A stretch of 64,000 nt of DNA from Agapanthus africanus (Eukaryota; Streptophyta; Magnoliopsida; Asparagales; Amaryllidaceae), in assembly GCA_030015575.1 (NCBI GenBank), contig JASDDO010000006.1:203861632-203925631 (forward strand). Direction: 5' to 3'. Positions 1 to 11,160 of the stretch are shown one piece after another. Made by a program: the position numbers and the translations under genes. How positions within the stretch are numbered: position 1 is the first letter of the stretch; each line of letters opens with the position of its first letter. Under the pieces are notes generated by a model. The model made no database searches, was not told where the DNA came from, and saw only the letters and a list, made by a program, of their open reading frames with translations.

Positions 1-336
1 GAATCAACGAATTCAAAATAATCCCCAGAACACTCAACACTTGAGTCAGATTAAAAATACCCATAAATATACACAATTACCTACGGATATCCCTGTTCAA
101 ACACGTGTCCCCAATTCACTATTTGCGCCGCGGAACAGCCGCGGAAAGCATGTTCTGAGAGCCTTCGGGGCTCGTTTTTCAGGGTTATCCTTAGAATTTC
201 CTGATGATTTTTTTGAGTATTTTTAATGCAGAAAAATCACATTTTTACAAAATTTCCAGAGAGGGGTCAATTTCGACGTATCGGGGTTCGATCGGACTTT
301 TAACTTCGTATACACGTCGCCTAATGCTCTGGCTCG

Positions 337-348
337 GCTCTGATACCA
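337..348 (-). other. Primer binding site, initiator Met tRNA type
   Basis: On the minus strand this reads TGGTATCAGAGC, the usual plant copia site complementary to the 3' end of initiator Met tRNA. It sits one base from the LTR end at 350, which fixes the LTR boundary and the strand. Confidence 0.9.
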
Positions 349-349
349 C

Positions 350-2544
350 TGTAGGGTTCCTAGGAACTCTTACAAGGGTTAATAAGGCATCAACCATACC
401 TGAATAAAAATTTAGACGTGCCGAACAACCCAAAGCCGGGATCTTATCTAGATAATTAGGGTTACACATGCAAGTAAACATCTTTACAACTAAAAGTGAG
501 GGATTACAACCTTTGTAGTTCGCTCCTTCGCTTCATAAGCTCCAAGTAGAAGTCCCTTCGCTTCGATCCATGATCTTCCGGACTCAAGAGAGACTCGACA
601 ACTCGAACGATCCATGCTGGCTTGTAGTCTTCCTTTTCTCCGATGATCTACCTCGAAGTTTCTATAACTCAAGCTATCTCTCTCTAATGAGGTGAACACC
701 CTAATCTAATTGGCTAGATTAGATGAGAATGATGGAGTAGTATTTGTGCTCTCTTTTATTATCAAATTCTCACACTTAATCATCACATGAAGAAAACCTA
801 GAATGCTTTCTCAAAGCTCAAAGGAAGAAGAAGATGAATAATGAATTAATCCTTTTGTGATGAATAATGAAAATGAATATATCATTACAAATGCAACCAT
901 GGTCAACTATGACAAGGCTAACCCATGTAGAGATTTAACTAAGGCTAACGGTTTGGGTTGGGTTAAGAATGAGTCAATAAAAATATCAAGCATAATATCT
1001 TAGCTCAATCCAAAAGAAAACCTTCTAGAAGGTTCATGAAAGAACTAACCCAAATCAAACCCTAACCATGTTTAATCTCCACTAAACATGTTGCATTAGT
1101 AATCATATCATATTACAATATTATATATCACATATATAATATATATTTGTAACAAAAGAAAATAATACTATTAACATATATCGCATATATATCAATGTAT
1201 TATCCGGTGAGAAAATAAATCAATAAAGCGAGCCAATATTAGATAATGTAATGCAATATATCATATATATTATTATACATTAAATTATCGAATCAACATT
1301 TGATCCGACAATCCGGCTATATCGAATATAACCGACTAATATATCATGTACCGATTCATCGAATCAACACTTGATCTGATGACCCGGCTCATATCAAAGT
1401 ATCGTGAGAATATAATACGGTATCTCATATCGCATTATCCTCGGTCATGCACATATCACATATGTGCCCCTACTCCGTTTTGCCTGAGTCAAGAAACCTC
1501 TATGTAGGACTCTAAAGAATCGTCAATACGCCGGCAGTAGGTGATGATCATATCAAACACCCACAAGCTGCAAGCGGTCAGCTAAACGTAACAGCCACCC
1601 AGGTATTGAGCAATCAGAAGACCAACAAGCAAGCCTGTACATTCTCTTGTGAATCCAATCAGTAACACTCCCGTACAATCCGGTCTCTTCGTCTGATATG
1701 TTGCATATCTAGTCTAGGGGTGGTATACGTCAGACCCCAGTAACCGATAAGTCATATCGATGTGAGGCTCATAATAGGTCAAGAAACTACTGGTAACGCT
1801 TACCAGTAAATCTCGATATCAGCCCTGGCCAGGGACTTCCAGTTATAGCCAATCGAACACAGCACAACATCAACTCCCTATACCGGGAGAGACGAATCCC
1901 CTCCTATCGCTCATTGCCTCCATGTGATTCGGGACTGCACCCAAAAGCCACCGTTTTGCACGCCCTCTTGGACGTGGTAAGGTGGAAATCAAAGCACAGT
2001 GGGAATCACACAAGATTCTATGACGATCTCGGGTCTACAGACTACCCTGTACTAGTGTCACCGGAGAATTGCCATCTGACGTGAGGTATATCACCATCTG
2101 GGAGTTCTCGGCGAGTCCGTCCAGTGTACCCAGTCTCCACTGAGCACCCGTACACCATCCTTGATGTCAAACACCGATGGATATGGGATCATCCGTCGCC
2201 CATCATATGGGTCAAGACGCGTATACGCTAGTCTACTCTGGTGTATCGATGCCCTGTCTCGACACACCCTCGACTAGGAACAGTTATAGGATGTACTCAT
2301 CGACTAACGTGGCCCCACTAGTATGATCTCATCATAGTCCCAGTAGTCGAGTACAGATCCTAAGGGCTTTATCAACATGTGAGAGTAAGACAGTAAACTA
2401 ATATAAGTCAACATGTTAAGATAAAGGAAAACCAAATAGCATACTATCATGACGAGCAAGAAAGTCCTCTCTATATATATCCAAGCATCCATTATAATAT
2501 ACATCATATGTACAATGGCCTCTAGGGCATATACATAACTAACA
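350..2544 (-). repeat. 5' LTR of copia element A
   Basis: The LTR runs from TGTAGGG next to the primer site to ..ACTAACA, about 2.2 kb, with TG/CA ends. The last 550 bases align with 12127-12655 (element B) and 61350-61894 (element C), for example around the 'tctactctgg' block at 2232. It holds no coding sequence. A stretch near 1120-1450 is very AT-rich with many ATAT runs. The partner LTR is outside the window, so neither age nor target duplication can be read. The outer end is uncertain by a few bases. Confidence 0.8.
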
Positions 2545-2667
2545 CAAGGCAATTATTGTAATTGAAGGAGGGCCTATAGGAATAGAACAATATTACTCGA
2601 GATAATAATATGCTATTTGGCTTGTATTTATCATCATGTGTATATATTTTACTCGTTATCATATATC

Positions 2668-4149
2668 TGTAACATTTTGGAAAATTATAAATATTTATTT
2701 ATAATTTTAAATATAAAAATAATGAATTTAATGAGTTTATAAAAGTGATATCACATACAACTTTTGGTATTGGAATTTTATCCGAAAAATGCAATTATTT
2801 TGGTAAATATGAAGAAAATGTGTGATATCATAAAAATGATATTTTGATTGTTCTAAACATGACATGAGATGTTATTATAAGATAATGGTATTTAAGTATT
2901 ATAAAAAGTATCGTGTTTCTTTTAAAAACATGGATTTAGATTTTGTGACATGAAGGGTTTAATTAAGGGAAAAAGAGTTTTCTTTAATTACCGCATTCTT
3001 TTAAATTATGGTTGGTATATGTTAGTTAGCTTACACCCTCATCCTCAACACACCCTCACCATGCTCAACTCCCTCCACCTCCTCCTTCACATTTTTACAC
3101 ATCCTCCTTCCACCATGCCACCTCCCCCTCACAACCCTCCCCCTCACGCTCTGTCTACACAACACTACACATATGAATTTCTTAGGCTTCCTCAAACTGA
3201 ACACAACTAGTTCTCCAACTCCAACAAAAATATTCTAAGTGTTCATCAATTTTAATGAAGAAAATCCTTAATCCCTTCATCAATTTTGTTCACACCATCA
3301 ACCTAGAGCCTTTACAAACCTTTGATGCTTCTACAAACACTTCTTGAGCTGAAGTTCCTTGTGCATCATCCTAATAGATATATCTCACTTTCCTTTTAAA
3401 TTAAATTCTGTTTGATATCTGTTTTTATATGCAGTATAGGAAATTTTTTAGTTTAGTGATATTTAGCCTATTAAAATTGAATCTGGAGCTATTAGGTTAT
3501 ACCAATAGAAAAACTAATAAGACAGCAGTATGCTGAGACCACTAGGAGACTTCACTTAAAGCCCGAGCCCCAAAATCCTCACTTGACCCGGCGACATTCA
3601 TAAATTTTCCGGCGGCGCCGGGCCCCCTAGGTTATTTTGTGTTGGGTTTTTCTCTATAGGTGTATCTGTGTATTTTATTATCAATAGTATTGTTTGAATT
3701 GTCCTGATATTCATATAGTGAAATCTGGGAATGTTTTAGTAAGGGTTTTATCAAATTTCCAACATTTCGATACGGTTTTTCGTATTTCTGTAACGTCATT
3801 AAAACGTTGACGTTCATACGTTAAAGTTCAGCGGCGTTTGTTCATTTTTGGGGTAAGTGATCTGTAGGTTCTAACCTACGGGTGCATATCTCGTTGTTTT
3901 GGGTTTTGATACGATATTTACTCGATGTGATTTAATTACGATTTTAGGTACGATTGCGAAGGTTTTCGAGAAGAAATTGACGGGCATAGCAATCGTGGAA
4001 TCAACGAGCTCGATCAGTTGGTGAGTAGATTTACATCTACGGGGAAAGTCGGGTGGATGGCGTATTGTTGGGAAACCACCCCCGCGCGCAAATGCGTATG
4101 TTTTGGAAATGTGTATGTTTTTATGGAAAACGGAATGCGCACGCGAGAT
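2668..4149 (+). repeat. Del/Tekay-like LTR piece
   Basis: The piece begins TGTAACATTTTGG and matches, in reverse orientation, the LTR of the LARD element L, which begins TGTAACATCTTC on its own coding strand. A second anchor is the block around 3866-4060, with a TAGGTTCTAACCTA palindrome and the sequence after it; this corresponds to L at about 50010-50260. It is therefore a more diverged relative on the plus strand. The right part is missing; the piece stops where N1 begins. A G-poor, C-rich tract lies at 3036-3170. The 123 bases before it (2545-2667) are AT-rich and unassigned. Confidence 0.65.
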
Positions 4150-5854
4150 TGTTCTCGTTTTAAAATATTTATAACCGCAAGTGCACGACGCGTTGTAGCG
4201 AGCCGGCAAGCACGGGTCGATCTACATGGAATTGTGTATTGGGTATCATGATTTAAGGTTCAAAAAATTAATGAATTGGGGGTTTGTCACAAAAAAATAC
4301 AAAAAGTATACGAAAATAAGAAAAGCAAGAAAACAAGCAAGTTAAGAATGGTTGTGGTTTCGTCTTGGATGGTTGAATCGCGACGTCTCCCTCTATACTC
4401 CCTTCTTCATGTGTTGTCCATTCCTTACGTCGATTCCGGTGTGAAGCACGACTTGTCAACGCGGTTGCGGAGCACAAGTCGTCAAATTCCGATATTCTCT
4501 GTAAAGCACGAAACGAGTCCTTTTGATTACTTACCGTTTGTATGTCCGCGCTTGGGGTATCAACACTAAACACAAGGGTTAGCAAGTATACCACAACAAC
4601 AAAAACACAAAGTGGTTAGTGAGAGCAAATGATTTTGGTGTTGAGTTTGCTAAGTATTTGTGATGGTATATCGTATATGAAAACAAAAGATTGTCAAGAA
4701 ATTGATCACAAGATACGATATCCAAACTTAGCAAACTTAACACCAAATGGATTTTAACTTAATCATTGAAAATAGGGAAAGAGAATGAATACGGTATATG
4801 AGGAGGTTACGAGTAACCATGTGTCAAAATACCGTATCATATCAATACATAAACAATATTTAGGTTAGAATCATAAGTTAAGCACATGAAACATAAACAA
4901 GAGGTGGAGGAGGCAAAGCCTTTCATCTCACTTCCTCACCCACACCATAACCAAAATAAAGATTAGTTAAGCATGAATAAAGAGCAAGTAAAGTAAAGAA
5001 AGAAAGAATAAAGAAACAACAATTATATTAAACACTTGAAATGAGATACAAGATTTATGGTAGCTTATTCAACCTCCTTAATGAAGCTCTCCAAAAAGAG
5101 CTTCAAGAGGGAAGAAGAAGAAACCAATATGAAGCTCACTCACCCTCAAGCTAAACCAAAAGAACAAACTAATAAAATATAAATGGGTATACATGGTAGC
5201 CTCCTTCCCTTGCCCACTGGTATGTATTTATCGGCTAAAAAAAAAACAATAAAAATGAGCTGACATGGCGGCAAGGGAGGCTCTGTGAAAATATGGGGCC
5301 AATTGGGCAAGGTGGGGCCGAGCTCGCCGGTTTTGGTGAGCATGTGCTCGGCCAAATTCTGAGGAAAGGGGCTCATATTGGATGTGTGGGTTTGTGTGCT
5401 TCCCAATATCCCTCTGGTGCTGTTTGTTTGATTTAAAATAACCTGGTTTGTATACAGAGATTTGAAGGGAAACTTGGTGCAACATCTCACATCAACACTT
5501 TAAGCATTTATTGCACCATCAATGCACATCACACCATTCCCACTTGTGCCATGATTCATGGCAGCCCCATCATGGTCCTAGTGCCAAAGAGCATGTATGC
5601 ACATGTATTGTGTTGGACCAAAATATTGTGCACACAAATTATTTGCAAAACCTCTTTGGATATCGGTCGGTTTCCAGTTCCGATTGCAGTGTCGGCTCAC
5701 AGATGATATATCCATGATTTTGAATGTGTTTTCGGTATTTTATTACGAATACTTGTAAACTGTAATTACAGAGCAGACACTGATTAATAGCACCGATATA
5801 AACAAAATAGATAACGAATGAGCGGTATTAAAATGCAGTTTTTTGTGATGAACA
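4150..5854 (-). repeat. 3' LTR of N1
   Basis: The right end ..TTTTTTGTGATGAACA is the same end as in N2 (22652) and N3 (34937) and is followed at once by a polypurine tract. The left end is set at TGTTCTCG by analogy with the other copies, about 21-24 bases before the shared ACCGCAA block. The left end is less certain than the right. The stretch 5494-5854 is strongly similar to 22300-22652 and 34600-34937. Confidence 0.65.
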
Positions 5855-5870
5855 AATACCCCCAAACTTA
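5855..5870 (-). other. Polypurine tract of N1
   Basis: On the minus strand this reads TAAGTTTGGGGGTATT and directly abuts the LTR end TGTTCATC. The same tract stands before the 3' LTR of N3 and, as AAGTTTGGGGGAATT, before the 3' LTR of AT1. Confidence 0.8.
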
Positions 5871-7183
5871 TCTATTGCTCGTCCCGAGCAATACAAAAAT
5901 TCCTAGCCTCACTTTTGTAGGGAACGCGATTGCACTGAGCATGTGCAACAAGCCGTTAAAATTCTACGTTTCCCTAGTAGGAGGAGTGTTGTCTCCTGAG
6001 GGTTTTCAGCGGATTACACCCACAAAATCCAGTCAAGTTAGTTTCATAAGTTAACGTCGATTCTACTCCTACAGTTTAGTATCTAATTTAGAAATTCTAT
6101 CATCCTAGGTTAGAAATATTCAACCCTTATGTTTCACGCCTCATATTTATTTAACCTCAGATCTTATACGTTTTACAGTTTAGAAAGATCTCGGTATCTC
6201 CTGAGTTTTCCTTCTAAAGTGCGGTCTCCAATCAGGAATTTTTTATCAACTTTACGGAAAACATAAGTCTTATTTTTTATTTCTATCTTTCCTCCAAATA
6301 TCGATTGTATACCACCACGTGTGTGTAAAATTTCACCCCTACACTTAAGAATTCAATTCAAGCTATATTACCCTTACCTTAATACCTAATACTACTTCAT
6401 TTCATTAATGGATGGACGGTTTTTCTCATACATATTTCATGCGATTATTAATATTTCTTGAGGCACTAACAACCGATTACTGAATGTATGAGCTTAAAAC
6501 GCAAATAGCAGTTTCCAGGTCTTGACTTTATTTATTTTTTTCTTTTTCTTTTCAAGACCGGATATATTTTTCAATGATGCTCTTATGGTGGTTAGTTTTA
6601 AATACAGTTTTTTCTTTCATACTAGGCTTTCAGACAAGAGTATTTCTAGGTATCCTCTACTATCCCAAGTTTCAAGATGCGTGTGTGTGCAGTTTGTAGG
6701 GTATATATTTTCTAAATTTGGACTCAAGAATAGAAACTATTTTTCAGACTTATGTTTCAGTAACGCTTCAATACTCTTCCTTCATCTTGACATAACTAAA
6801 GAACTGAACTCAAGATTACCTATTTCTCAAAAAAATCTGTAAGGACGTATAATTACCAAGATTAAACAGAATGAGGATTATTTTTAGGGTTTTCAATTCC
6901 TAAGCCTAGCATTTAATTGCTTCTAATATATCAACTAAATTTTCGGAATAACAATCTAAGTTACCCTACTAGCTAACTTGACGACATTTTTTTATATATA
7001 TGTTTTTAGGAATTTTTTTCAATTTTTATGGGTTTTTTAATATGTATGCAATGCAGAATGTACACATGATGCAGCAAAATAAACGGAGTGCTCTGTCCTC
7101 ATCGTTGCCTTCGTATCCGGTAGCTAGACTTAGACATCGGTGTGAGAATTTTATTCACAGAAAAAGAAAAAACCTACGACTAA
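5871..7183 (-). other. Conserved 3' noncoding region of N1
   Basis: No credible coding sequence. This region aligns well with 16900-17800 (N2), with part of 34954-36000 (N3) and, on the opposite strand, with 31560-32520 (AT1) and 46040-47010 (AT2). The best conserved stretch lies at 6649-6676, a 28-base block almost unchanged in AT1 at 31684-31711 and AT2 at 46179-46206. A second block at 5980-6040 matches the area just before the AT1 3' LTR. Confidence 0.6.
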
Positions 7184-8538
7184 TTACAACATATACAAGT
7201 GAAACGATTGGGTTAGTCCAGAAATTAATACCAACCATTCAATTTTTTTGTCAATATAGTGCCATGGCTGGCAAAAGAATAGGTATAATAAAAAGAAAAA
7301 GAGAATATACAAAAAATGGTTAGATGTTAGTACAGGGCATGGGTGTGTAAAAGTAGGAATGAGAAGACGTTGAAGATGAAGATGGAATTTTGAGGAGGTC
7401 AAAGAATTGTTTTCTGAATGAATTGAATGTTCAATAAGTACGTGTTGAGTTCCAAAGTCAAGTTCGTGTAAAAATTGGAGTTCATCCGCAAAAAGTTCAG
7501 CAAAAGAAAGGTTTCTCGGATGTTCCCAAATTGTTCCTGACTCAAACTCACCAAGAATGTCAAGTTCATCCGCAAAAATTTCCTTAAAACTCGACCTGAA
7601 AGAATATTTTTCAAAACTGTCTTCCTCCCTATGATTTTCCACAATCTTATTCTCTTTATTTACAAACTCTCCCAAAATGATTTCTCCCTCATCACATTCA
7701 TAAATGGGTAGGTATATGTCATCTAAAAAAGTAGGTTCCCACCCTAATATTTCTTCCGAAACAATATCAGTAGGTGATACAAAAATTGTCGGTTCCTGAT
7801 CATTGATCTTTTCTAACAATTTATCCAAACCATACCCGTCAAATTCACAAGCTTCCTCCTCTGAAATTGGAAAGCAAAAATCAGTCGGAGGTTTTTCTTG
7901 TGTATCCTGACAATACTCAATCAATTCTATTGTATCATCATCTATGAAATCATCAAAATTTGGTTGATCGTTTATCTCACTTAGGTGATTTCCTAATGAC
8001 AGATATTGACACTATTGGGTTCCGATCGACTGTGTTCACTCCCTAGAATCCTCACAGCTAAATATTTCACTTGTTCCTCGATTCTAGCCAATGATTGAGC
8101 TTGAGCAACAAATAGTTGCTCAGATTAGTGTCTAAACAAGGCTAGCGTCATAGCTGATTGATTCTCGACCGCAGTCATTACTTCAATACCTTTTTCTAGA
8201 GCGGTCAACCTAGCATACATCTCACTATCATACCCTAATGATGGTTCAATTGTTTTGGGTTGAAGGGGTTGTGATGATGGTGATGCTAAAGCAGTCATTC
8301 TGTTGACATCTTTCTCTAAATTTTCAATCAGTTGGTCTATGGTTGAAGTGGGACTTGGTTCAAGAGTGTTAGGTGGGTGACCGTTATCAAAAATTTGGGA
8401 CGGTTGGTCACCACCTAGAAGAGGACAATTATCATGAATGTGGAAAGAATTTTGGCAATTTGTACAAATTAATTGGGACTGAGTATAAACAAAAGAATAA
8501 GAATCGTGAAAAATAGAATTGAATTGTGTATCACCCAT
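7184..8538 (-). pseudogene. N1 acidic ORF with gag-type zinc knuckle, broken
   Basis: This is the only coding-like region of N1. Near its amino end (8425-8466) is a C-X2-C-X4-H-X4-C zinc knuckle followed by PLL, like the knuckle plus PL in the gag of AT1 (29061) and AT2. No capsid domain precedes it. The carboxyl part is strongly acidic and contains the motif FADEL twice (7562-7576 and 7478-7492); AT1 and AT2 have it once each. It closes with a short hydrophobic stretch and IEWLVLISG (about 7218-7244), the counterpart of FEWLVLTFG in the other elements. The function is unknown. I infer a reduced, gag-derived protein. The region is broken in a few places. Confidence 0.55.
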
Positions 8539-8759
8539 ATTAACAAGAATTCACAAATGTCATAAAAATAAAGAATATCATACCCCTATCAGTCTTTGTT
8601 ATTCTAAGTCAACTAGACCTGCTCAAGAACCTGATTGGCGAAGTAAAACTGTGTCGAGAAACGGGCTCAAGATATACTGATCACGGAGCCAGGTAAGTGC
8701 AAGAGAGAAGGGGAGGTTTTACAATGCTTTCGCGAAGTTCCTGTTCCCTCATAAAACAT

Positions 8760-9305
8760 GAGGAAAAAATCCCAATGGGGCATCACGTGCCCACACGTGA
8801 CCATGGGTCACGTGCAGACACGTGATGGGCTCTTAAGCCCTCTAAAGTAATAAGAATTAAATTCTAATCAACAGGAGTCATGTGCCCACACGTGATGGGC
8901 CTTTAAACCCCCTGAAAAGGATTAAAAGATATAATAAAACAACAAGGAATACCCAAATGGGGTATCACGTGTCCACACGTGACCAGAGGTCACGTGCAGA
9001 CATGTGATGGGTTCCTAAGCTATCTAATTAATAGAATTAAATTCTAATCAAACAATCAGTCAGTGGAGTTACGTGTCCATACGTGATGGGCCTTTAAACC
9101 CACTGAAAAGAATTAAAAGTATAATAAAACAACAAGGAAAAAACCCCCAATGGGGCATCACATGCCCACACGTGATAATTCCTGAGTTCTTTAAAACAAC
9201 AGAATTAAATTCTGGTTAAAAACTTAAACAGTGGGGTCACGTGCTAACATGTGATAAGCTCTTAAACCTTCTAAACTAATAGAATTAAATTCTAATTAAG
9301 GGAAA
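8760..9305 (+). repeat. Tandem repeat, three units of about 185 bp
   Basis: Units begin near 8760, 8944 and 9133, each with AAGGAA and then an (A)TGGGGCATCAC-like stretch. Each unit holds paired CACGTG-type sites, an AGAATTAAATTCT hairpin and an ATAATAAAACAAC tail. The third unit is the most changed and its tail differs. Confidence 0.8.
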
Positions 9306-9601
9306 TCAAAAACCCTAATATTTCCCTAGATCTTTCCAAACAAAAAGCTTGCGCTCTGTAAAGTGGAGCACTGTTGGATTAAAAATCCAATGGTGATTAA
9401 AAATCACCAATTTATAGAAAGATTCTATACAAGGAGATTTCCCAAAAATTTGCCAGGAATAACAGACAAAATATCTTTTGGATTAAAAATCCAACGGTGA
9501 ATAAAATTCACTGAGTGATCTAAAAGATCATGTTGGTTACAAAATCAATTAAAATCTTCCAATGAAAGATTGACTAAACAAACTGATTCTTTTCTTTCTC
9601 C

Positions 9602-9609
9602 TATAAATA
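9602..9609 (+). promoter_or_regulatory. TATA box of the CACGTG-rich block
   Basis: TATAAATA follows a CTTTCTCC stretch and is followed about 30 bases later by a long purine-rich tract (GGAGGAAAAAAGGGAGAG and onward to about 9730). This is the layout of an LTR promoter. Transcription would start near 9630, on the plus strand. Confidence 0.65.
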
Positions 9610-9832
9610 AGAGCCAAGGGGGAGGAAAAAAGGGAGAGAAAAAAAGGAGGGATTTTTTTGAGAGGATACAACAATAACAGAGAGAAAAAAAGAAGAGAAT
9701 TTAATTCTCCAGAGAGAAAGAAGATTTCTTCAGAAAAAGAAAGAAACCCTAGGTGAGAAAGGGAAAGAGATCTAAGCTCCATAAAACAAAGAGAGAATTT
9801 AATTATCAAATTAAGAGTTTAACTCTTCTGAA

Positions 9833-10225
9833 TAAGAACTTAGTTCTTCCTTTGGTTGAACATCTGCAGGAGCAGATCTCCCCATAAGTTGAGAATTAAA
9901 TTCTCATCGGGGAGATTCTGCCATGCAGATCCAAAACTTAGAGGGAGAATTGAGTTTAAAGAATTTAATTCTTCCAAATGCTTGGGAATTTAATTCCTCC
10001 AAATACTTAGAAATTTAATTCCTCCAATAGAGACAAGGATTAACCCTTAAAACAAGAACTTAGTTCTTCTTCATGGTTGAAGATCTGCAGAAGCAGATCT
10101 CCCCATAAGTTGAGAATTTAATTCTCATCGGGGAGATTTTGCCATGCAGATCCAAAACTTAGAGGGAGAGTTGGGTTCAAAGAATTTAATTCTTCCATAT
10201 ACATAGGAATTTAATTCCTTTAAAA
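9833..10225 (+). repeat. Tandem duplication of about 221 bp with nested hairpins
   Basis: Two units begin with AAGAACTTAGTTCTT at about 9833 and 10054. Each holds an outer ATCTCCCC / GGGGAGAT pair enclosing a GAGAATT / AATTCTC pair, then AAGAATTTAATTCTT and GGAATTTAATTCC. The second unit ends soon after 10220. Confidence 0.75.
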
Positions 10226-11160
10226 CAAAATTAGGGTTTAACCCTAACAAAGAATTTAATTCTTAAACAAGGGACTTAAGACTCTCCATGCACGTAAAAG
10301 AAGTCAATACCCAACTTGATCACGTGGCAACACGTGACCCTCCCCCTCAATGGTCAGAATGAAATGAATGAGATAGGGTCACGTACTCCTACGTGACCCT
10401 TGGATAAATTCCTCAAGATGAACAAAACAGGGCGGCGGAATCGATTTTAGGCGCCCTCACGTGTCCCCACGTGACCCCTAATAAACACTTTAAAAATCGA
10501 TGTATGGGTTCCCATCACGTGTCCACACATGATGGCCGTTAAGATTAAGTGTTTAACACTTCTGTGAATATTCTGAGAACAAATAACAGAGGCAAGGTCC
10601 AATCATCAGGCGCCTCATGTGACCCCACGTGAGCGCTTTAGTCTTAGTGTTTAACACTATATTTTTGATGCATCACGTGGGAACACGTGATAGCCGAATA
10701 TATTTTAGTGTTTAACACTATATCCAAGCCAATCTTAGCTTGAACTAGCCAAGTTTTCCAGAAACAAGACTCCGTTTTTAACTGAGCTTCAAATACATTC
10801 TTGTCTTCCAAGATTTATCATCTCATATGGTATACGAGAGCTCAGCATTCAATAAAAGACAAAAATATGGTTAGAACCCAGACCCATGCTTAGCATTGCT
10901 AAATAATGGGGAGCTGAGCCCAGACAAATGTTCAACATTTTAAACCTGAGTGGACTTAGCCCAAGTTGGCCATAATTCTTTAATTCAGATTAATTGAGCC
11001 CATATGCTTATAAATCTTTCTTTCGATCTTAGTCCCAAATTAGACTACAGATCTCTCAATCAACTTTGGTTCAAGGGTACATCTCTTCACTCCTCTGATA
11101 TTTGCCGTTGTAATCCTTCAACGTCTTAAGAGAGGTGACGGGTCCCGATAACCAATCATT

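Larger units (their letters stand above)
1..2544 (-). mobile_element. Copia element A (Angela-like), right end: leader, primer site, 5' LTR
   Basis: The element lies on the minus strand and continues off the left edge, so only its 5' end is seen. From right to left come a full LTR (350-2544), an initiator-Met primer binding site (337-348) and the start of the untranslated leader (1-336). The LTR matches the LTRs of copia elements B and C in its terminal several hundred bases, including the GGCC..TAGGGCAT block next to the outer end. Those two elements carry Angela-type pol, so the same lineage is inferred here. No coding sequence of A is in the window. The leader holds a GC-rich patch with two CCGCGG sites near 128-144. 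Confidence 0.8.
4150..8741 (-). mobile_element. N1, non-autonomous LTR element (Athila-related), partial
   Basis: From left to right on the plus strand N1 shows a 3' LTR (4150-5854), a polypurine tract, a 1.3-kb conserved noncoding region, a degenerate acidic ORF (7184-8538) and the first part of a leader that matches N2 and N3. The leader match ends near 8741, where an unrelated block begins, so the primer site and 5' LTR are not seen. There is no protease, reverse transcriptase or integrase. Relationship to N2 and N3 is clear from the LTR ends, the 3' region and the leader. It is broken, with several interruptions in its ORF. Confidence 0.7.
8783..10690 (+). promoter_or_regulatory. Array of 14 paired CACGTG-type palindromes
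   Basis: Fourteen sites have the form TCACGTG-N4-CACGTGA, allowing one or two changed bases, starting at 8783, 8808, 8878, 8965, 8990, 9069, 9158, 9237, 10320, 10379, 10457, 10515, 10615 and 10673. Within each pair the two hexamers start exactly 10 bp apart. CACGTG is the G-box bound by plant bZIP and bHLH factors. The first eight lie upstream of the TATA box and six lie downstream of it. Confidence 0.75.

Noticed and set aside
128-146. GCCGCGGAAC words in elements A, AT1/AT2 and L (about 54032, 55170) as a shared signal
   Set aside because: Ten-base matches in GC-rich patches with no common context; too short to claim homology.
337-348. Possible tRNA gene remnant (GCTCTGATACCA)
   Set aside because: It is the primer binding site of element A; no cloverleaf around it. 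The same holds for 55371-55382.
2950-3210. 86-codon ORF rich in His and Pro
   Set aside because: Produced by a C-rich, G-poor tract in the Del/Tekay-like LTR piece; low complexity, no domain.
4268-4594. Overlapping ORFs of about 100 codons on both strands
   Set aside because: They lie inside the N1 LTR, have no domain and are not kept in the N2 or N3 LTRs.
9549-9809. 86-codon antisense ORF rich in Ser and Leu
   Set aside because: It is the complement of the purine-rich leader after the TATA box; compositional artefact.
8783-10690. Reading the CACGTG array as a CRISPR-like repeat
   Set aside because: The spacing between pairs is irregular, the repeats are palindromic pairs inside longer tandem units, and the DNA is plant nuclear.
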